Shown here: positions 54,448-63,712 of the stretch, piece by piece
Layout: every line of letters begins with the position of its first letter
Numbering within the stretch: the first letter of the stretch is position 1
Assembly: GCA_963788585.1 (NCBI GenBank)
Contig: CAWBHA010000003.1
Coordinates: 434,001 to 498,000 of the forward strand
Source of the DNA: Bog-473 sp963788585
Lineage (GTDB): Bacteria > Actinomycetota > Acidimicrobiia > Acidimicrobiales > RAAP-2
Reading direction: 5' to 3'
Length of the DNA stretch: 64,000 nucleotides
The notes under the pieces: generated by a model
Told to the model about the DNA's origin: nothing
Databases searched by the model: none
Seen by the model: only the letters and a program-made list of their open reading frames with translations
Made by a program: the position numbers and the translations under genes

Positions 54448-55245
54448 TCAGGTCCCCCCGGTCCCCCCGGCCAGCTCCACCCCGGGCGCCTGGATGTCGT
54501 AGCGCGCCACGGCCGTGTAGGCCACCAGCACCACCACGAGGCCGGTGAACAGCAGCGCCGTCTGCCAGTCGCCGAGGCCGAGGCCGCTGATGTCGTGTCC
54601 CTTGCTCAGGTAGTCAGCGAAGGAGGCGCCCACCGGCCGGGTGATCACGTAGGCGAACCAGAACGAGAAGATGCTGTTCCAGTGGAGCAGGCTCCAGCCC
54701 GCCCACGGGATCAGGATCACGACGCAGAACAGAATCGCCGACGTCAGATACCCGAGCCCCAGGCTGGTGGCGGCGAAGTCGCCCAGCGCGGTGCCGAGGG
54801 CGAAAGTGGCGAAGACGACGCACCAATAGGACTTCTCCCGGCGGCTGGTGGTGATGGAGTGGATGTCCAGCGTGTGCTCGCTGCGGTTCCACAGGAAGAA
54901 GACCGCGCCGAGCACCACGGCCCAGAAGACGGTGGTGACGGCGTACGGCAGGCCGAGAACCAGATGCATCGTGTCGGCGACGCCGGTGCCGGCCGTGGCG
55001 ATGGCCAAGGCCAGGAACCAGTAGGGGATGGCCGAATAGCGGCGCACCGCGAACTGCAGGACCAGCGCGACGACGAACATGGACAGCTCGACGACGACGC
55101 CGACCCCTTTGTTGTTGACGAACATGTCGGAGATCGCCTCGCCGGCCGCGGTGGTCGAGATCTTGATCACCCAGAACAGCGCGGTGACCTCGGGCACCTT
55201 GGCCGCCAGTGGCTGTTGGGTGAACACTCGGAACGGCGTGCGCAC
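54448..55245 (-). CDS. COG4705/DUF347 membrane protein
   Basis: A 265-aa protein with about eight helices in two related halves. The diagnostic repeats are KVPEVTALFWVIKISTTAAGEAISD near the start and FWFAYVITRPVGASFADYLSKG near the end. It is an uncharacterised inner-membrane family, sometimes linked to metal or stress response. A stand-alone gene here. Confidence 0.85.
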   Translation of the reverse strand: MRTPFRVFTQQPLAAKVPEVTALFWVIKISTTAAGEAISDMFVNNKGVGVVVELSMFVVALVLQFAVRRYSAIPYWFLALAIATAGTGVADTMHLVLGLPYAVTTVFWAVVLGAVFFLWNRSEHTLDIHSITTSRREKSYWCVVFATFALGTALGDFAATSLGLGYLTSAILFCVVILIPWAGWSLLHWNSIFSFWFAYVITRPVGASFADYLSKGHDISGLGLGDWQTALLFTGLVVVLVAYTAVARYDIQAPGVELAGGTGGT

Positions 55246-55462
55246 TGCCGGTCTCGTCTCCTTCGGTGGGTGGATCGGCGTTCATGGTATCGACGCACGC
55301 ATTGGCGCCAGGGTCGGCGCGAAACACGTGTCGAACCTGGTACACAGCACTTTCCTGGCCCACCGTTGCGACTTCCGGATGAGAGGCTGAAGCCCGAATT
55401 CATCCTTGTGAACGATCCACCGGTCTTGGCTGCCCTGTGCGCGGACAACACCCCAGAGCCGT

Positions 55463-56523
55463 TCAGCGCACGGCGATCGGGGTACCTCCGGCCGCGGCGG
55501 AGCGGTACGCCGCGTCGACCAGCCGGTGCGCCTCCAGCGCGACGTCGAGTCCGGGCTCGGGCGCCCGCCCCTCGACGACCGCGTCGACGAAGGCGCGGTC
55601 GGCCTCGACGTAGGCGCGCACACCCAGACCGACCTCGTCGTCGCCCAACGGCAAGTCGTCGACCCAGCGCGGTGATGGGCAGGCCCGCACCTCGATCCCC
55701 TCGCTCGTCTGCACGTGGAGCGGGCCGCGGAACTCGTCGTCGAGCCACACCATCGCGTCGCGGCAGAACAGCTCGATCCGCCGCGTCGACCCGCGGCTCA
55801 TGATGTCGTGCCAGACGCTGGTCAGGTGCGCTTCGAGGCCCGAGGCGAAGGTGAGGGAGACGGCGGCCAGATCCTCGATGCCCTCGTGCCCCGCGTGGTT
55901 CGCCGTCCGCGCCGCCAGCGTGTCGACCTCGCCGAAGCAGAAGCGGAGGATGTCGACGTCGTGGATGGAGTGCTCGATCAGGCAGCCGCCGCCGGCCTGC
56001 GACACGTCGGCCCGCCAGTGCGAGGCGTAGGTGCCCCGGATGGGGAAGTACTGGTCGTCGCGGAACACGGCCGCCATCGGCGCGCCGAGCGTTCCCCCGC
56101 GACCAGGTCCCGTAGCGCCCGGAACACCGGCGCGCTGCGCAACACCAGTCCGCTCTGGCTCACCACCCCCGCCGCCGCCACCGCCTCGACCAGCGCGGTG
56201 GCACGGGCCAGGTCGCGGTCCAGCGGCTTCTCGCAGAAGACCGGCACGCCCGCCGCCAGCGCCTCGTCGACGGCACCGCGGTGCGCGGACGTCGGGGTGC
56301 ACACCCAGACGATGTCGGCGCGCCGGGCCACCTCGGTGGCGTCCGGGACGACGGCCGTGTTGGCGTCACCGACGCCCGCCGCGAAACCGCGGGCCCGCTT
56401 CTCGCGCTGATCGTGGACCGCAACGATGGACGCGTCGAGCACACCTCCGTCGATCATCGCCTGCAAGCCGAGGGCGTGGGCCCAGGCGATCAGCCCCGTG
56501 CCGACGAACCCGATGCGCAGCAT
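55463..56523 (-). CDS. Gfo/Idh/MocA-family oxidoreductase, frameshifted
   Basis: The N-terminal Rossmann part reads MLRIGFVGTGLIAWAHALGLQA, then VCTPTSAHRGAVDEALAAGVPVFCEKPLDRDL (the EKP signature). Near 56090-56105 the frame changes (LRDLVAG into GTLGAPMAAVFRDDQYFP), continuing with GGGCLIEHSIHDVDILRFCFGEVDTL to the stop. Here the net change is a missing base, unlike most other shifts in the window. It should be an NAD(P)-dependent sugar or inositol dehydrogenase-like enzyme of about 350 aa. Confidence 0.78.
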
Positions 56524-56599
56524 CCCCGGAGACTAGGGGACGCGCCACAGCAGCAACCGTCGACGACGGCACCGCGGCCCGGCGCCGGCGTCACCCCGA

Positions 56600-57262
56600 T
56601 CACCGGTGGGCGACGACACCGTCGCGACCGCCGAGTGCGTCGATGAAGCGAGCCGCCACCATGACGAGCAGCGCGATCTCGTGGCGCTCGCGACGGCGGA
56701 TCGGCGCGCCGCGCCCGCCGCACACGGTGTGCCCGGTCTCGGGCACCGGCTCGACGAAGACGCCCGAGCCCGTGGTGTCGTTGGCCGGGTCGGCCCCGCT
56801 CCGGGCCCCCTCGGCGAACGCGGCGACCCAATGAACCGGTGGTACGTCCCCGTGCACCTCCGCGAAGCTCTCGAGCGCGGCGTCCGCCACGGCCAGCCAG
56901 GAGAGCTCGTAGAGCGCGATGAGGTGGCCGGTCAAGGCGTTCACGGCGGCGTTGGGCGTAGCGGCCTGGAGGATGCCGGCGGCGGCGGCGAGCACGGTGT
57001 CCTCGCGGTCGACCGCGTCGGTCAGCAGCTCGGTGGCGTCCTCGACACCGGCACCGGGGACGTTGCGCACGCCGCGGCAGACGGCCTCGACGGCGCCGGT
57101 CGTGTCGGGCAGCTCGACCACCAGCTCGTCGATGGCCACGCCGGCCTCGCGCTCGAGGACCTCGAGCCCGACGACGTTGCCCTGTGCCGCGCCGATCTCG
57201 GCCGCCACAGCCCCGAGCACGCCCGGCGCGTCGGGCAGCCAGATGCGCAGGCGCGTCAGCAC
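56600..57262 (-). CDS. ACT-domain protein
   Basis: A 220-aa protein. The first ~75 residues form an ACT domain (LTRLRIWLPDAPGVLGAVAAEIGAAQGNVVGLEVLERE, VAIDELVVELPD), a small-ligand regulatory fold. The rest (VNALTGHLIALYELSWLAVADAALES) has no recognised domain. It is probably an allosteric sensor for an amino acid or nucleotide. GTG start. Confidence 0.75.
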   Translation of the reverse strand: MLTRLRIWLPDAPGVLGAVAAEIGAAQGNVVGLEVLEREAGVAIDELVVELPDTTGAVEAVCRGVRNVPGAGVEDATELLTDAVDREDTVLAAAAGILQAATPNAAVNALTGHLIALYELSWLAVADAALESFAEVHGDVPPVHWVAAFAEGARSGADPANDTTGSGVFVEPVPETGHTVCGGRGAPIRRRERHEIALLVMVAARFIDALGGRDGVVAHR

Positions 57263-57274
57263 AGTGTCACCGGC

Positions 57275-58117
57275 TCAGTGGGTCCTCGTCATCCGTACCA
57301 CCACTCGCATGGTGTTCTCGGCATTGCCCGCGTAAATCCCCTTTACCGGCGGGACGTCGGCGTAGTCACGACCCCGTCCTACGGCGACGTGCCGTTCGCC
57401 CACCGGACAGTCGTTCGTCGGGTCGTAGCCCCACCACTTGCCCGTCCAGACCTCCACCCACGCGTGACTCTGCCCGATCACCTCTTCCCCGACGGTGGCG
57501 TCCTCTTCGGGGTGGAAGTATCCCGAGACATAGCGTGCGGGTAGGCCGAGGGACCGGGCAAAGGCCAAGAAGAGATGTGCGAAGTCCTGGCAGACCCCGG
57601 CGCCGTCTGCATAGGCCTCGTTGGCAGATGTATGGACCGAGGTCACCCCCCGGGCGTATCGGAGAGCGCCATGCGCGGCCGCCACGAGGCGCCGGGCCGT
57701 CTCGAGCGGGCGTTTGGCCCGAAGCCCGGCGGCGATGTCGCGTAGTTCCACACTGGGATCGGTGTAGAGGTTGTGCGCCAGGTGATCGGCCATCGTCAGC
57801 GACGCATCACCGACCTCCTCCCACGAACAGTCCTCGGGCAACTCGGGCGGCTGTGTGTCGACGAGCGAATGGCCTGTGATGGTAAGCACTTCGTGGACCC
57901 GGTCGACGTTGAACGCGACGACCTGCGTGCCCCAGTAGTCGACGTAGGCGTACTGCGACGCCGCGGGCAACGTCGCCACCCGAGTCTCGAGCGCGGTCTG
58001 GCGCACCTCCGAACGCGGGCTCATGCGCAGCTCGTTGTACGACGCCCGTGCCGGCGCGTCGTAGTCGAACTGTGTCTCGTGGGCGACCCGGAGCCGCCAC
58101 CCGTCGCCACGGCTCAT
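57275..58117 (-). CDS. Transglutaminase-like domain protein
   Basis: A 280-aa protein. An N-terminal beta domain (RVAHETQFDYDAPARASYNELRMSPR) precedes a transglutaminase core with Cys in GAGVCQDFAHLFLAFAR, His in GQSHAWVEVWTGKWWGYDPTND and the closing Asp in that segment. It is the third gene of the ATP-grasp/alpha-E/transglutaminase set, which is linked in bacteria to peptide or amide-bond chemistry. Its start overlaps the alpha-E stop by 4 bp. Confidence 0.9.
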   Translation of the reverse strand: MSRGDGWRLRVAHETQFDYDAPARASYNELRMSPRSEVRQTALETRVATLPAASQYAYVDYWGTQVVAFNVDRVHEVLTITGHSLVDTQPPELPEDCSWEEVGDASLTMADHLAHNLYTDPSVELRDIAAGLRAKRPLETARRLVAAAHGALRYARGVTSVHTSANEAYADGAGVCQDFAHLFLAFARSLGLPARYVSGYFHPEEDATVGEEVIGQSHAWVEVWTGKWWGYDPTNDCPVGERHVAVGRGRDYADVPPVKGIYAGNAENTMRVVVRMTRTH

Positions 58118-59058
58118 GCCACGATGCCTCCCCGTCGCCACTGCAGCGGAAGGTCCTGGGCGAAGTAGCGCCGCGTGATCGCGTCGCTGACAGAGGAGGT
58201 GGCCGTCTGGAGCCGCTCGAGGCGCGTCTCCAACCCGCGCGCCAGCGTCGTCGGCGCAGAATATTCCAGCTCCGCCCGCGCCAGACCGATCAGGCCTCGC
58301 GCGTCGTCCCAGGTCCCCTGGCGGCCGGCGTTTATCTGGTCGAGACAGTCCTCGGCAAGGGTCAGTGACGCAAAAGCGGAACGAGGAAAGAGGCGGTCTC
58401 TGAGCAGGAAGTCGAGGACGCGACCGGGCTCGACGACCCCTTGGGAGAGCCGCAGGTAGGGCTCGTAACCACCGCAGGACCGCAGCAGCATGACCAGACC
58501 GCCGTCGAAGACCTCGTCGAACGCCACCGTGGCCAGCTGGCGGGCCACGACGTCGGTCCGCTCGAGGCAACGGCCCAGGGTGAAGAAGAGCCAGGTCTGA
58601 TCCCGGCTCATCATGGTGTCGGCGAGGCCCATCATCCCTGCGCACTGGATCTTGACGTACGAGAGGTAGAACGCGGGACCCGCCCGTCGGCTGGTGTCCC
58701 ATTGCATGGGCAGCTCACTCCAGGTGGCGTTGATGTGCTCCCAGAACTCGACGGGCACGACGTGGCGGACGGCCCGGGTGTTCTCCCGCGCCGCAGCCAA
58801 TGCACCGGCGATGGAGGAGCGGCTGACGGGGTCGGTCGCGAGGCGCTCTGTCGCCTGCCACAGGGTCTCGGTCCCACTGTCCGGCAACCCCATCACCGCG
58901 AGCAACCGTCGGGCGGCGGAGGAGCCCTCGTCGTCGCTTTGCTCCAAGGCCTGGTGCACCAGGACATCGAGGATGCGCGCCGTGCCCTCGGCGCGCTCGA
59001 TGTAACGCCCGACCCAGAAGATCGACTCGGCGACCCGGCTCAGCAGGGCACGGGTCAT
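58114..59058 (-). CDS. Alpha-E domain protein
   Basis: A 314-aa helical protein of the alpha-E (DUF403) family: LLSRVAESIFWVGRYIERAEGTARILDV is the family start, with FYLSYVKIQCAGMMGLADTMMSRDQTWLFFTLGRCLERTDVVARQL in the middle. Always found with circularly permuted ATP-grasp and transglutaminase proteins, as here. It probably forms part of a peptide-modifying or ligating assembly. It overlaps both neighbours by 4 bp. Confidence 0.92.
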   Translation of the reverse strand: MTRALLSRVAESIFWVGRYIERAEGTARILDVLVHQALEQSDDEGSSAARRLLAVMGLPDSGTETLWQATERLATDPVSRSSIAGALAAARENTRAVRHVVPVEFWEHINATWSELPMQWDTSRRAGPAFYLSYVKIQCAGMMGLADTMMSRDQTWLFFTLGRCLERTDVVARQLATVAFDEVFDGGLVMLLRSCGGYEPYLRLSQGVVEPGRVLDFLLRDRLFPRSAFASLTLAEDCLDQINAGRQGTWDDARGLIGLARAELEYSAPTTLARGLETRLERLQTATSSVSDAITRRYFAQDLPLQWRRGGIVA

Positions 59059-60690
59059 GTCGGCGGACCCAGCCGGTGATCGCTTCGGATATCCCATTGC
59101 GGCCGTTCTTGGTTTTGCTGTTGTTGTTGCTGTTGCTGTTGCTGTACTCCGAGCTCTTCGTCGCCTCGGGGACCGACGTCCATCGGCGGGCCGGCTGCAG
59201 GTGAACGGGTCTGGCGGGGTGGCAGGAGCGGTTTGGAAAGGCCTCCGCCGACGACCCAGGTGTCCTTGGACCCTCCACCCTGGCTCGAGTTGACCACGAC
59301 GCCGCCCTCGCGCAGCGCGACCCGGGTCAGTCCGCCCGGCAGGACCCAGATGTTCTCCCCGTCGTTGACCGCAAAGGGCCGAAGGTCGACATGACGTCGC
59401 TGCATCGCGTCGTCGACCCAAGTCGGGGACGTGGAGAGCGCGACGAGCCGCTGGGCGATCCAGCGACGCGGGTTGGCCTCCACCGCACGGGCCAGGTCGT
59501 CGAGCTCGGCACCACTGGCGGTCGGTCCTACGACGAGGTCCTTGCCCCCCGAGCCGTCGACACGCTTGAACACCAGATCGCCGCGGCAGCGCAGGGCGTC
59601 CCGGCGCACCGCGTCGTCGACGAGGTGCATGGTCTCGACGTTGTCGAGGATCGGATCTTCGCCGAGGTAGTACCTGATCATGGCGGGTACGTAGGTGTAG
59701 ACGAGCTTGTCGTCGGCGACACCGTTCCCGACGCCGTTGGCGATCGTGACCCGGCCCGACCTCGCCGCGTTGACGACCCCCGGACATCCCACCAAGGACT
59801 CAGGCCTGAACTGAAGTGGGTCGAGATACTCGTCGTCGACCCGCCGGTAAATGACGTGCACCGGCATCTCTCCTTCGGTGGTGCGGAGGTAGACGTCGGT
59901 CCCGTGGCAGACGAGATCGCGGCCCTCCACCAGATGCACGCCCATGAGGCGCGCCAGGAGCGCGTGCTCGTAGAAGGCCGAGTTGTGCACGCCCGGGGTA
60001 AGGACCACCACGGTCGGGTCCTGCACCGACACGGGTGCCGCGCGGACGCAATGCGTTGACGAGACGCGCCGGGTAGTCGGTGACCATCTGGATGGGCTGT
60101 CCCCAGAACAGCTCGGGCAGCACCCTCGCCATCGCGGCCCGATTCGCGAGGACGTAGCTCACGCCGGAGGGGCTGCGCAGGTTGTCCTCCAGGACCCGGA
60201 ACTCCCCGTCCTCGTCGCGAATCACGTCGATCCCCGCCACGTGGATCCGCACCCCGTTGGGAGGGGTGTAGCCGTACGCGGCCCGCACGAAACCCGGTGA
60301 GCTCGTGATGACCTCGTGGGGGACCAGTCCGTCGCTGACGATCCGTGCTGCGCCGTAGACGTCCGCCAGGAACAGCTCCAGTGCCCTGACCCGTTGGGTC
60401 ACCCCGTCCGCGACCCGTGCCCACTCTTCGGCGGTGAAAATGCGCGGCACGACGTCGAGCGGGAAGGGTCGTTCCTCGCCGTCCAGGTCGAAGGTGACGC
60501 CTTGATCCATGAAGGCCCGCGCCAGGCGCGAACCTCGTGACGACACATCCTCCGGTCCCATCTGGGAGAGCGAGGAGGCCACGGCGGCATACGAGATCCG
60601 GGCCTCGCCGCGAAGGTCCATCATCTCGTCGAACGCCATCTCGGCCAGACCGCGTGCCGACGTGCCGTAGCCGTCGAACAGGTCACCCAC
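59055..60690 (-). CDS. Circularly permuted ATP-grasp protein with poly-Gln tail, frameshifted
   Basis: CP-ATP-grasp type 2, about 545 aa: GVTFDLDGEERPFPLDVVPRIFTAEEWARVADGVTQRVRALELFLADVY, VLEDNLRSPSGVSYVLANR, then after a net +1 shift near 60030-60050, VQDPTVVVLTPGVHNSAFYEHALLARLMGV, VDGSGGKDLVVGP and WIAQRLVALS. The last ~45 residues include ten glutamines in a row and look disordered. It is the first gene of the operon with alpha-E and transglutaminase and likely forms an amide bond. GTG start. Confidence 0.82.
59116..59146. repeat. CAG/CAA trinucleotide repeat (poly-Gln)
   Basis: A run of TTG/CTG triplets on the plus strand encodes ten consecutive Gln on the minus strand, near the C-terminus of the ATP-grasp protein. 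The mix of CAA and CAG codons shows selection or old age rather than a fresh slippage run. Confidence 0.8.
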
Positions 60691-60793
60691 GGTCTCAGGG
60701 TGCCAGGCCTGTGTTTCGCCTCCGTTTCCAGGTCGCGAACAGCCGATGACGGCACCGATGACGCCGTCCGACCGCCCACGCCCGGGCCTGCGG

Positions 60794-60819
60794 CGCCGAC
60801 GCCGGCGCCGGCGTCGGCG
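60794..60819. terminator. Perfect 26-bp palindrome after mdh
   Basis: The 26 bp from 60794 to 60819 are their own reverse complement; each half starts from CGCCGACGCC. They lie 17 bp downstream of the mdh stop on the minus strand and would fold into a very stable hairpin. There is no T run. This probably ends the icd-mdh transcript before the ATP-grasp operon. Confidence 0.6.
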
Positions 60820-60835
60820 TCCGCGACCGCGACCG

Positions 60836-61831
60836 CTAGGCGATGAGGCCCAGCGCCTTCACTTCGTCCCGCTCGGCGAGCAGCTCGTCCGTCGTGATGC
60901 CGATGCGCTCGGTGGCGAAGTCGTCGCGGCCGAACCCCTCGACGACGGACCAACCGCCCTTGCCGTCGGAGGAGACGGGGAACCCGAACTGCAACCCCTC
61001 GGGCGCCCCGTACTGGCCGGCGCTCGCGATCGCCACCGAGAAGCAGTCGCCCGTCGCGGTCTCGGTGCGGAGCGAGACGACGGTGTCGATGGCGGCGGCG
61101 GCGGCCGAGGCGGCCGAGGAGGACCCCCGGGCTTCGATGATGGCGGCCCCGCGCTTCTGCACCGTCGTGATGAAGTCGCCCCGCAGCCAGGCGTCGTCGG
61201 TGATGACCGCGGGCACCGGCTTCCCGCCGATCTTGGCGTTGGCGAAGTCGGGGAACTGTGTCGCCGAATGGTTGCCCCAGATGGCGACGTTGGTCACGTC
61301 ACCCGCCAGTGCGCCGGCCTTGCGGGCCAGCTGCGCCTTGGCCCGGTTCTCGTCGAGCCGGGTCATGGCGAACCAGCGGTCGGCGGGCACCTCGGGCGCG
61401 TTGCTGCGCGCGATCAGGCAGTTGGTGTTGCAGGGATTGCCGACCACGAGGATGCGCACGTCGGATGCGGCGTTCTCTGCGACGGCCCGGCCCTGGGGCT
61501 TGAAGATGCCGCCGTTGACGTTGAGCAGATCGCCGCGCTCCATGCCCGCCTTGCGGGGCACCGAGCCGACGAGCAGGGCCCACGAAGTCCCGTCGAAGGC
61601 CGTCTTGAGATCCGAGGTGGGGACGATGTCGTGGACCAGCGGGAACGCCCCGTCGTCGATCTCCATGCAGACGCCCTCGAGCACCTTCATGGCGGGCTCG
61701 ATCTCGAGCAGGCGCAACACGATCGGCTGGTCCTCGCCGAGGAGTTGGCCCGAGGCGATCCGAAAGAGGATCGAGTAGCCGATCTGGCCGCCGGCTCCGG
61801 TGACGGTGACGTGGACGGGGGGCTTTGCCAT
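60836..61831 (-). CDS. mdh: Malate dehydrogenase
   Basis: A 331-aa enzyme of the NAD-dependent malate dehydrogenase family: VTVTGAGGQIGYSILFRIASG (dinucleotide site), VGNPCNTNCLIA, RLDENRAKAQLA, and WGNHSATQFPDFANAKIGG with the catalytic His. It interconverts malate and oxaloacetate in the TCA cycle. It lies 34 bp after icd on the same strand; with sdh in the same window the TCA theme is clear. Confidence 0.95.
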   Translation of the reverse strand: MAKPPVHVTVTGAGGQIGYSILFRIASGQLLGEDQPIVLRLLEIEPAMKVLEGVCMEIDDGAFPLVHDIVPTSDLKTAFDGTSWALLVGSVPRKAGMERGDLLNVNGGIFKPQGRAVAENAASDVRILVVGNPCNTNCLIARSNAPEVPADRWFAMTRLDENRAKAQLARKAGALAGDVTNVAIWGNHSATQFPDFANAKIGGKPVPAVITDDAWLRGDFITTVQKRGAAIIEARGSSSAASAAAAAIDTVVSLRTETATGDCFSVAIASAGQYGAPEGLQFGFPVSSDGKGGWSVVEGFGRDDFATERIGITTDELLAERDEVKALGLIA

Positions 61832-61865
61832 GACTTGGAGGTCCTTTCCGACAGGATGTACAGGC

Positions 61866-63062
61866 CTACAGGCGGTCGACGATGGCCGCGGCGAACTCCG
61901 AGGTCTTCACCTCGGTCGCCCCCTCCATCAGCCGCGCGAAGTCGTACGTCACGACCTTGTCCGCGATGGTGGCCTCCAGCGCGTGGACGATGTCGGACGC
62001 CGCGTTGTTCCAGCCGAGATGCTCGTACATGAGCACCCCCGAGAGCAGCAGCGAGCCCGGGTTCACCTTGTCCTGGCCGGCGTACTTGGGCGCCGTGCCG
62101 TGCGTGGCCTCGAAGACGCCGTGGCCGGTGACGAAGTTGATGTTGGCCCCCGGGGCGATGCCGATCCCGCCGACCTGGGCGGCCAGCGCATCGGACAGAT
62201 AGTCCCCGTTGAGGTTCGTCGTGGCGATGACGTCGAAATCCGTGGGACGGGTGAGCACCTGCTGCAGCGTGATGTCGGCGATGGTGTCCTTCACGAGCAG
62301 TTTGTCTCCGGGCTCGCCGTTGCAGTCGTCCCAGCCGACGGCGACGTCGGCGAACTCCTCGCGCACGAGCTCGTAGCCCCACTCCCGGAAGGCGCCTTCG
62401 GTGAACTTCTGGATGTTGCCCTTGTGCACCAGCGTCACCGAGCGGCGCTTGCGGTCCAGGGCGTACTCGATGGCGGCACGGATGAGCCGCTTGGACCCCA
62501 TGGGCGAGATGGGCTTGATGCCGATGCCCGAAGCCTCGCGGATGGGCCACCCCATCTCCTCGCGCAGGTAGGTGGCCAGCTTCTCCGCCTCCGGCGTGCC
62601 GGACTGCACCTCGTAGCCGGCGTAGACGTCCTCTGTGTTCTCCCGGAAGATCACCATGTCGACCAGCTCGGGGTGCACGACCGGCGAGGGCACGCCGGCA
62701 AACCAGCGCACCGGCCGCAGGCAGACGTAGAGGTCGAGGATCTGGCGCAAGGCCACGTTGAGCGAGCGGATGCCCCCGCCGACCGGCGTGGTCAAGGGAC
62801 CCTTGATCCCGATCAAGTGGCTGCGGAACGTCTCGACCGTCTCGTCCGGCAGCCAACTGCCCGTCTCGTCGAACGCCTTCTGGCCGGCCAGGACCTCCTT
62901 CCAGGCGACCCTGTGCCCGTGCTTGGCGGCGGCGGCGTCGAGGACCAGCTTGGCGGCAGGCCAGATGTCGACCCCGGTGCCGTCGCCCTCGATGAAGGGG
63001 ATGATGGGCTCGTCGGGGACGACCAGCGTGCCGTCAGCGCCCATGCGGATGAGATCTGCCAT
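61866..63062 (-). CDS. icd: Isocitrate dehydrogenase (NADP type I)
   Basis: A 398-aa enzyme: PIIPFIEGDGTGVDIWPAAKLVLD, IRSLNVALRQILDLYVCLRPVRWF (substrate loop Ser and Asn), DMVIFRENTEDVYAG, HKGNIQKFTEGAFREWGYEL, and ATHGTAPKYAGQDKVNPGSLLLSG, the signature of the icd/leuB family. It makes 2-oxoglutarate, CO2 and NADPH. The ATG at 63062 gives the normal N-terminus. Probably co-transcribed with mdh. Confidence 0.95.
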   Translation of the reverse strand: MADLIRMGADGTLVVPDEPIIPFIEGDGTGVDIWPAAKLVLDAAAAKHGHRVAWKEVLAGQKAFDETGSWLPDETVETFRSHLIGIKGPLTTPVGGGIRSLNVALRQILDLYVCLRPVRWFAGVPSPVVHPELVDMVIFRENTEDVYAGYEVQSGTPEAEKLATYLREEMGWPIREASGIGIKPISPMGSKRLIRAAIEYALDRKRRSVTLVHKGNIQKFTEGAFREWGYELVREEFADVAVGWDDCNGEPGDKLLVKDTIADITLQQVLTRPTDFDVIATTNLNGDYLSDALAAQVGGIGIAPGANINFVTGHGVFEATHGTAPKYAGQDKVNPGSLLLSGVLMYEHLGWNNAASDIVHALEATIADKVVTYDFARLMEGATEVKTSEFAAAIVDRL

Positions 63063-63133
63063 GGCCCGGATGCTACGGGCCGAGACGGCTACGTCCCAAT
63101 CGACCTGGTCGGACGCGGCTGTCCTCCGCGCTG

Positions 63134-63712
63134 CTATCCGCCGCCCCGGTTGGCCAAGACCTCGGTGAGGCGGGCGGCCTCGGCCGATCCCTCGCCCAGG
63201 ATGACGCCGACCCAACGCAGCGCATAGCCGACATCGAGCTCGGTGCCCCAGCGCACCATCTCCTCGATGTCGAGCCAGTCCTTGGGCCGGTCGAACACCG
63301 CCTTGCAGACGACGAGGTCCTCGGGGGCGAGGATCGGGATCTCGACCGGCCCGAAGCGCACGCTCCGGGCCCGGGCCGCCATGTCGTGGTGGAAGGCGAG
63401 AGTGGCGAAGAAGACGTCGAGATAGGAGCCGTCCCAGTCCAGCCGAGCCTGGCCGTCGCGGTCGATGACAGCTCGGTCCGGATCCGTCACCGTCACCCCG
63501 AGGGTCACGAAGGCTCCGAGCACTGGCGCGGCGGCCTCGGGTGGCAGGGTGAGGTTGACGTCGATGTCGGTCGTGGCCCGGGGGTTGCGGTACCAGGCCA
63601 GGGCCAGGGCGCCGCCGAACTGGTGGGGCACGCCCAGCGAATCGAGCATCTCGTGGAGCACCACGATGCGTGAGGCAAGGCGGCCCAGGGTCTGGGTCGC
63701 GGCCGCGGTCAC
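63134..63712 (-). CDS. AbiEii-like nucleotidyltransferase
   Basis: A 192-aa protein with a minimal nucleotidyltransferase motif: QFGGALALAWYRNPRATTDIDVNLTLP (GG, then DxD at ~52-54), followed by YLDVFFATLAFHHD and APEDLVVCKAVFDRPKDWLDIEEM, as in type IV or MenT-like toxin-antitoxin toxins and related families. Its start overlaps the upstream ORF by 4 bp. Whether it is a toxin or a house-keeping transferase cannot be told here. Confidence 0.75.
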   Translation of the reverse strand: MTAAATQTLGRLASRIVVLHEMLDSLGVPHQFGGALALAWYRNPRATTDIDVNLTLPPEAAAPVLGAFVTLGVTVTDPDRAVIDRDGQARLDWDGSYLDVFFATLAFHHDMAARARSVRFGPVEIPILAPEDLVVCKAVFDRPKDWLDIEEMVRWGTELDVGYALRWVGVILGEGSAEAARLTEVLANRGGG

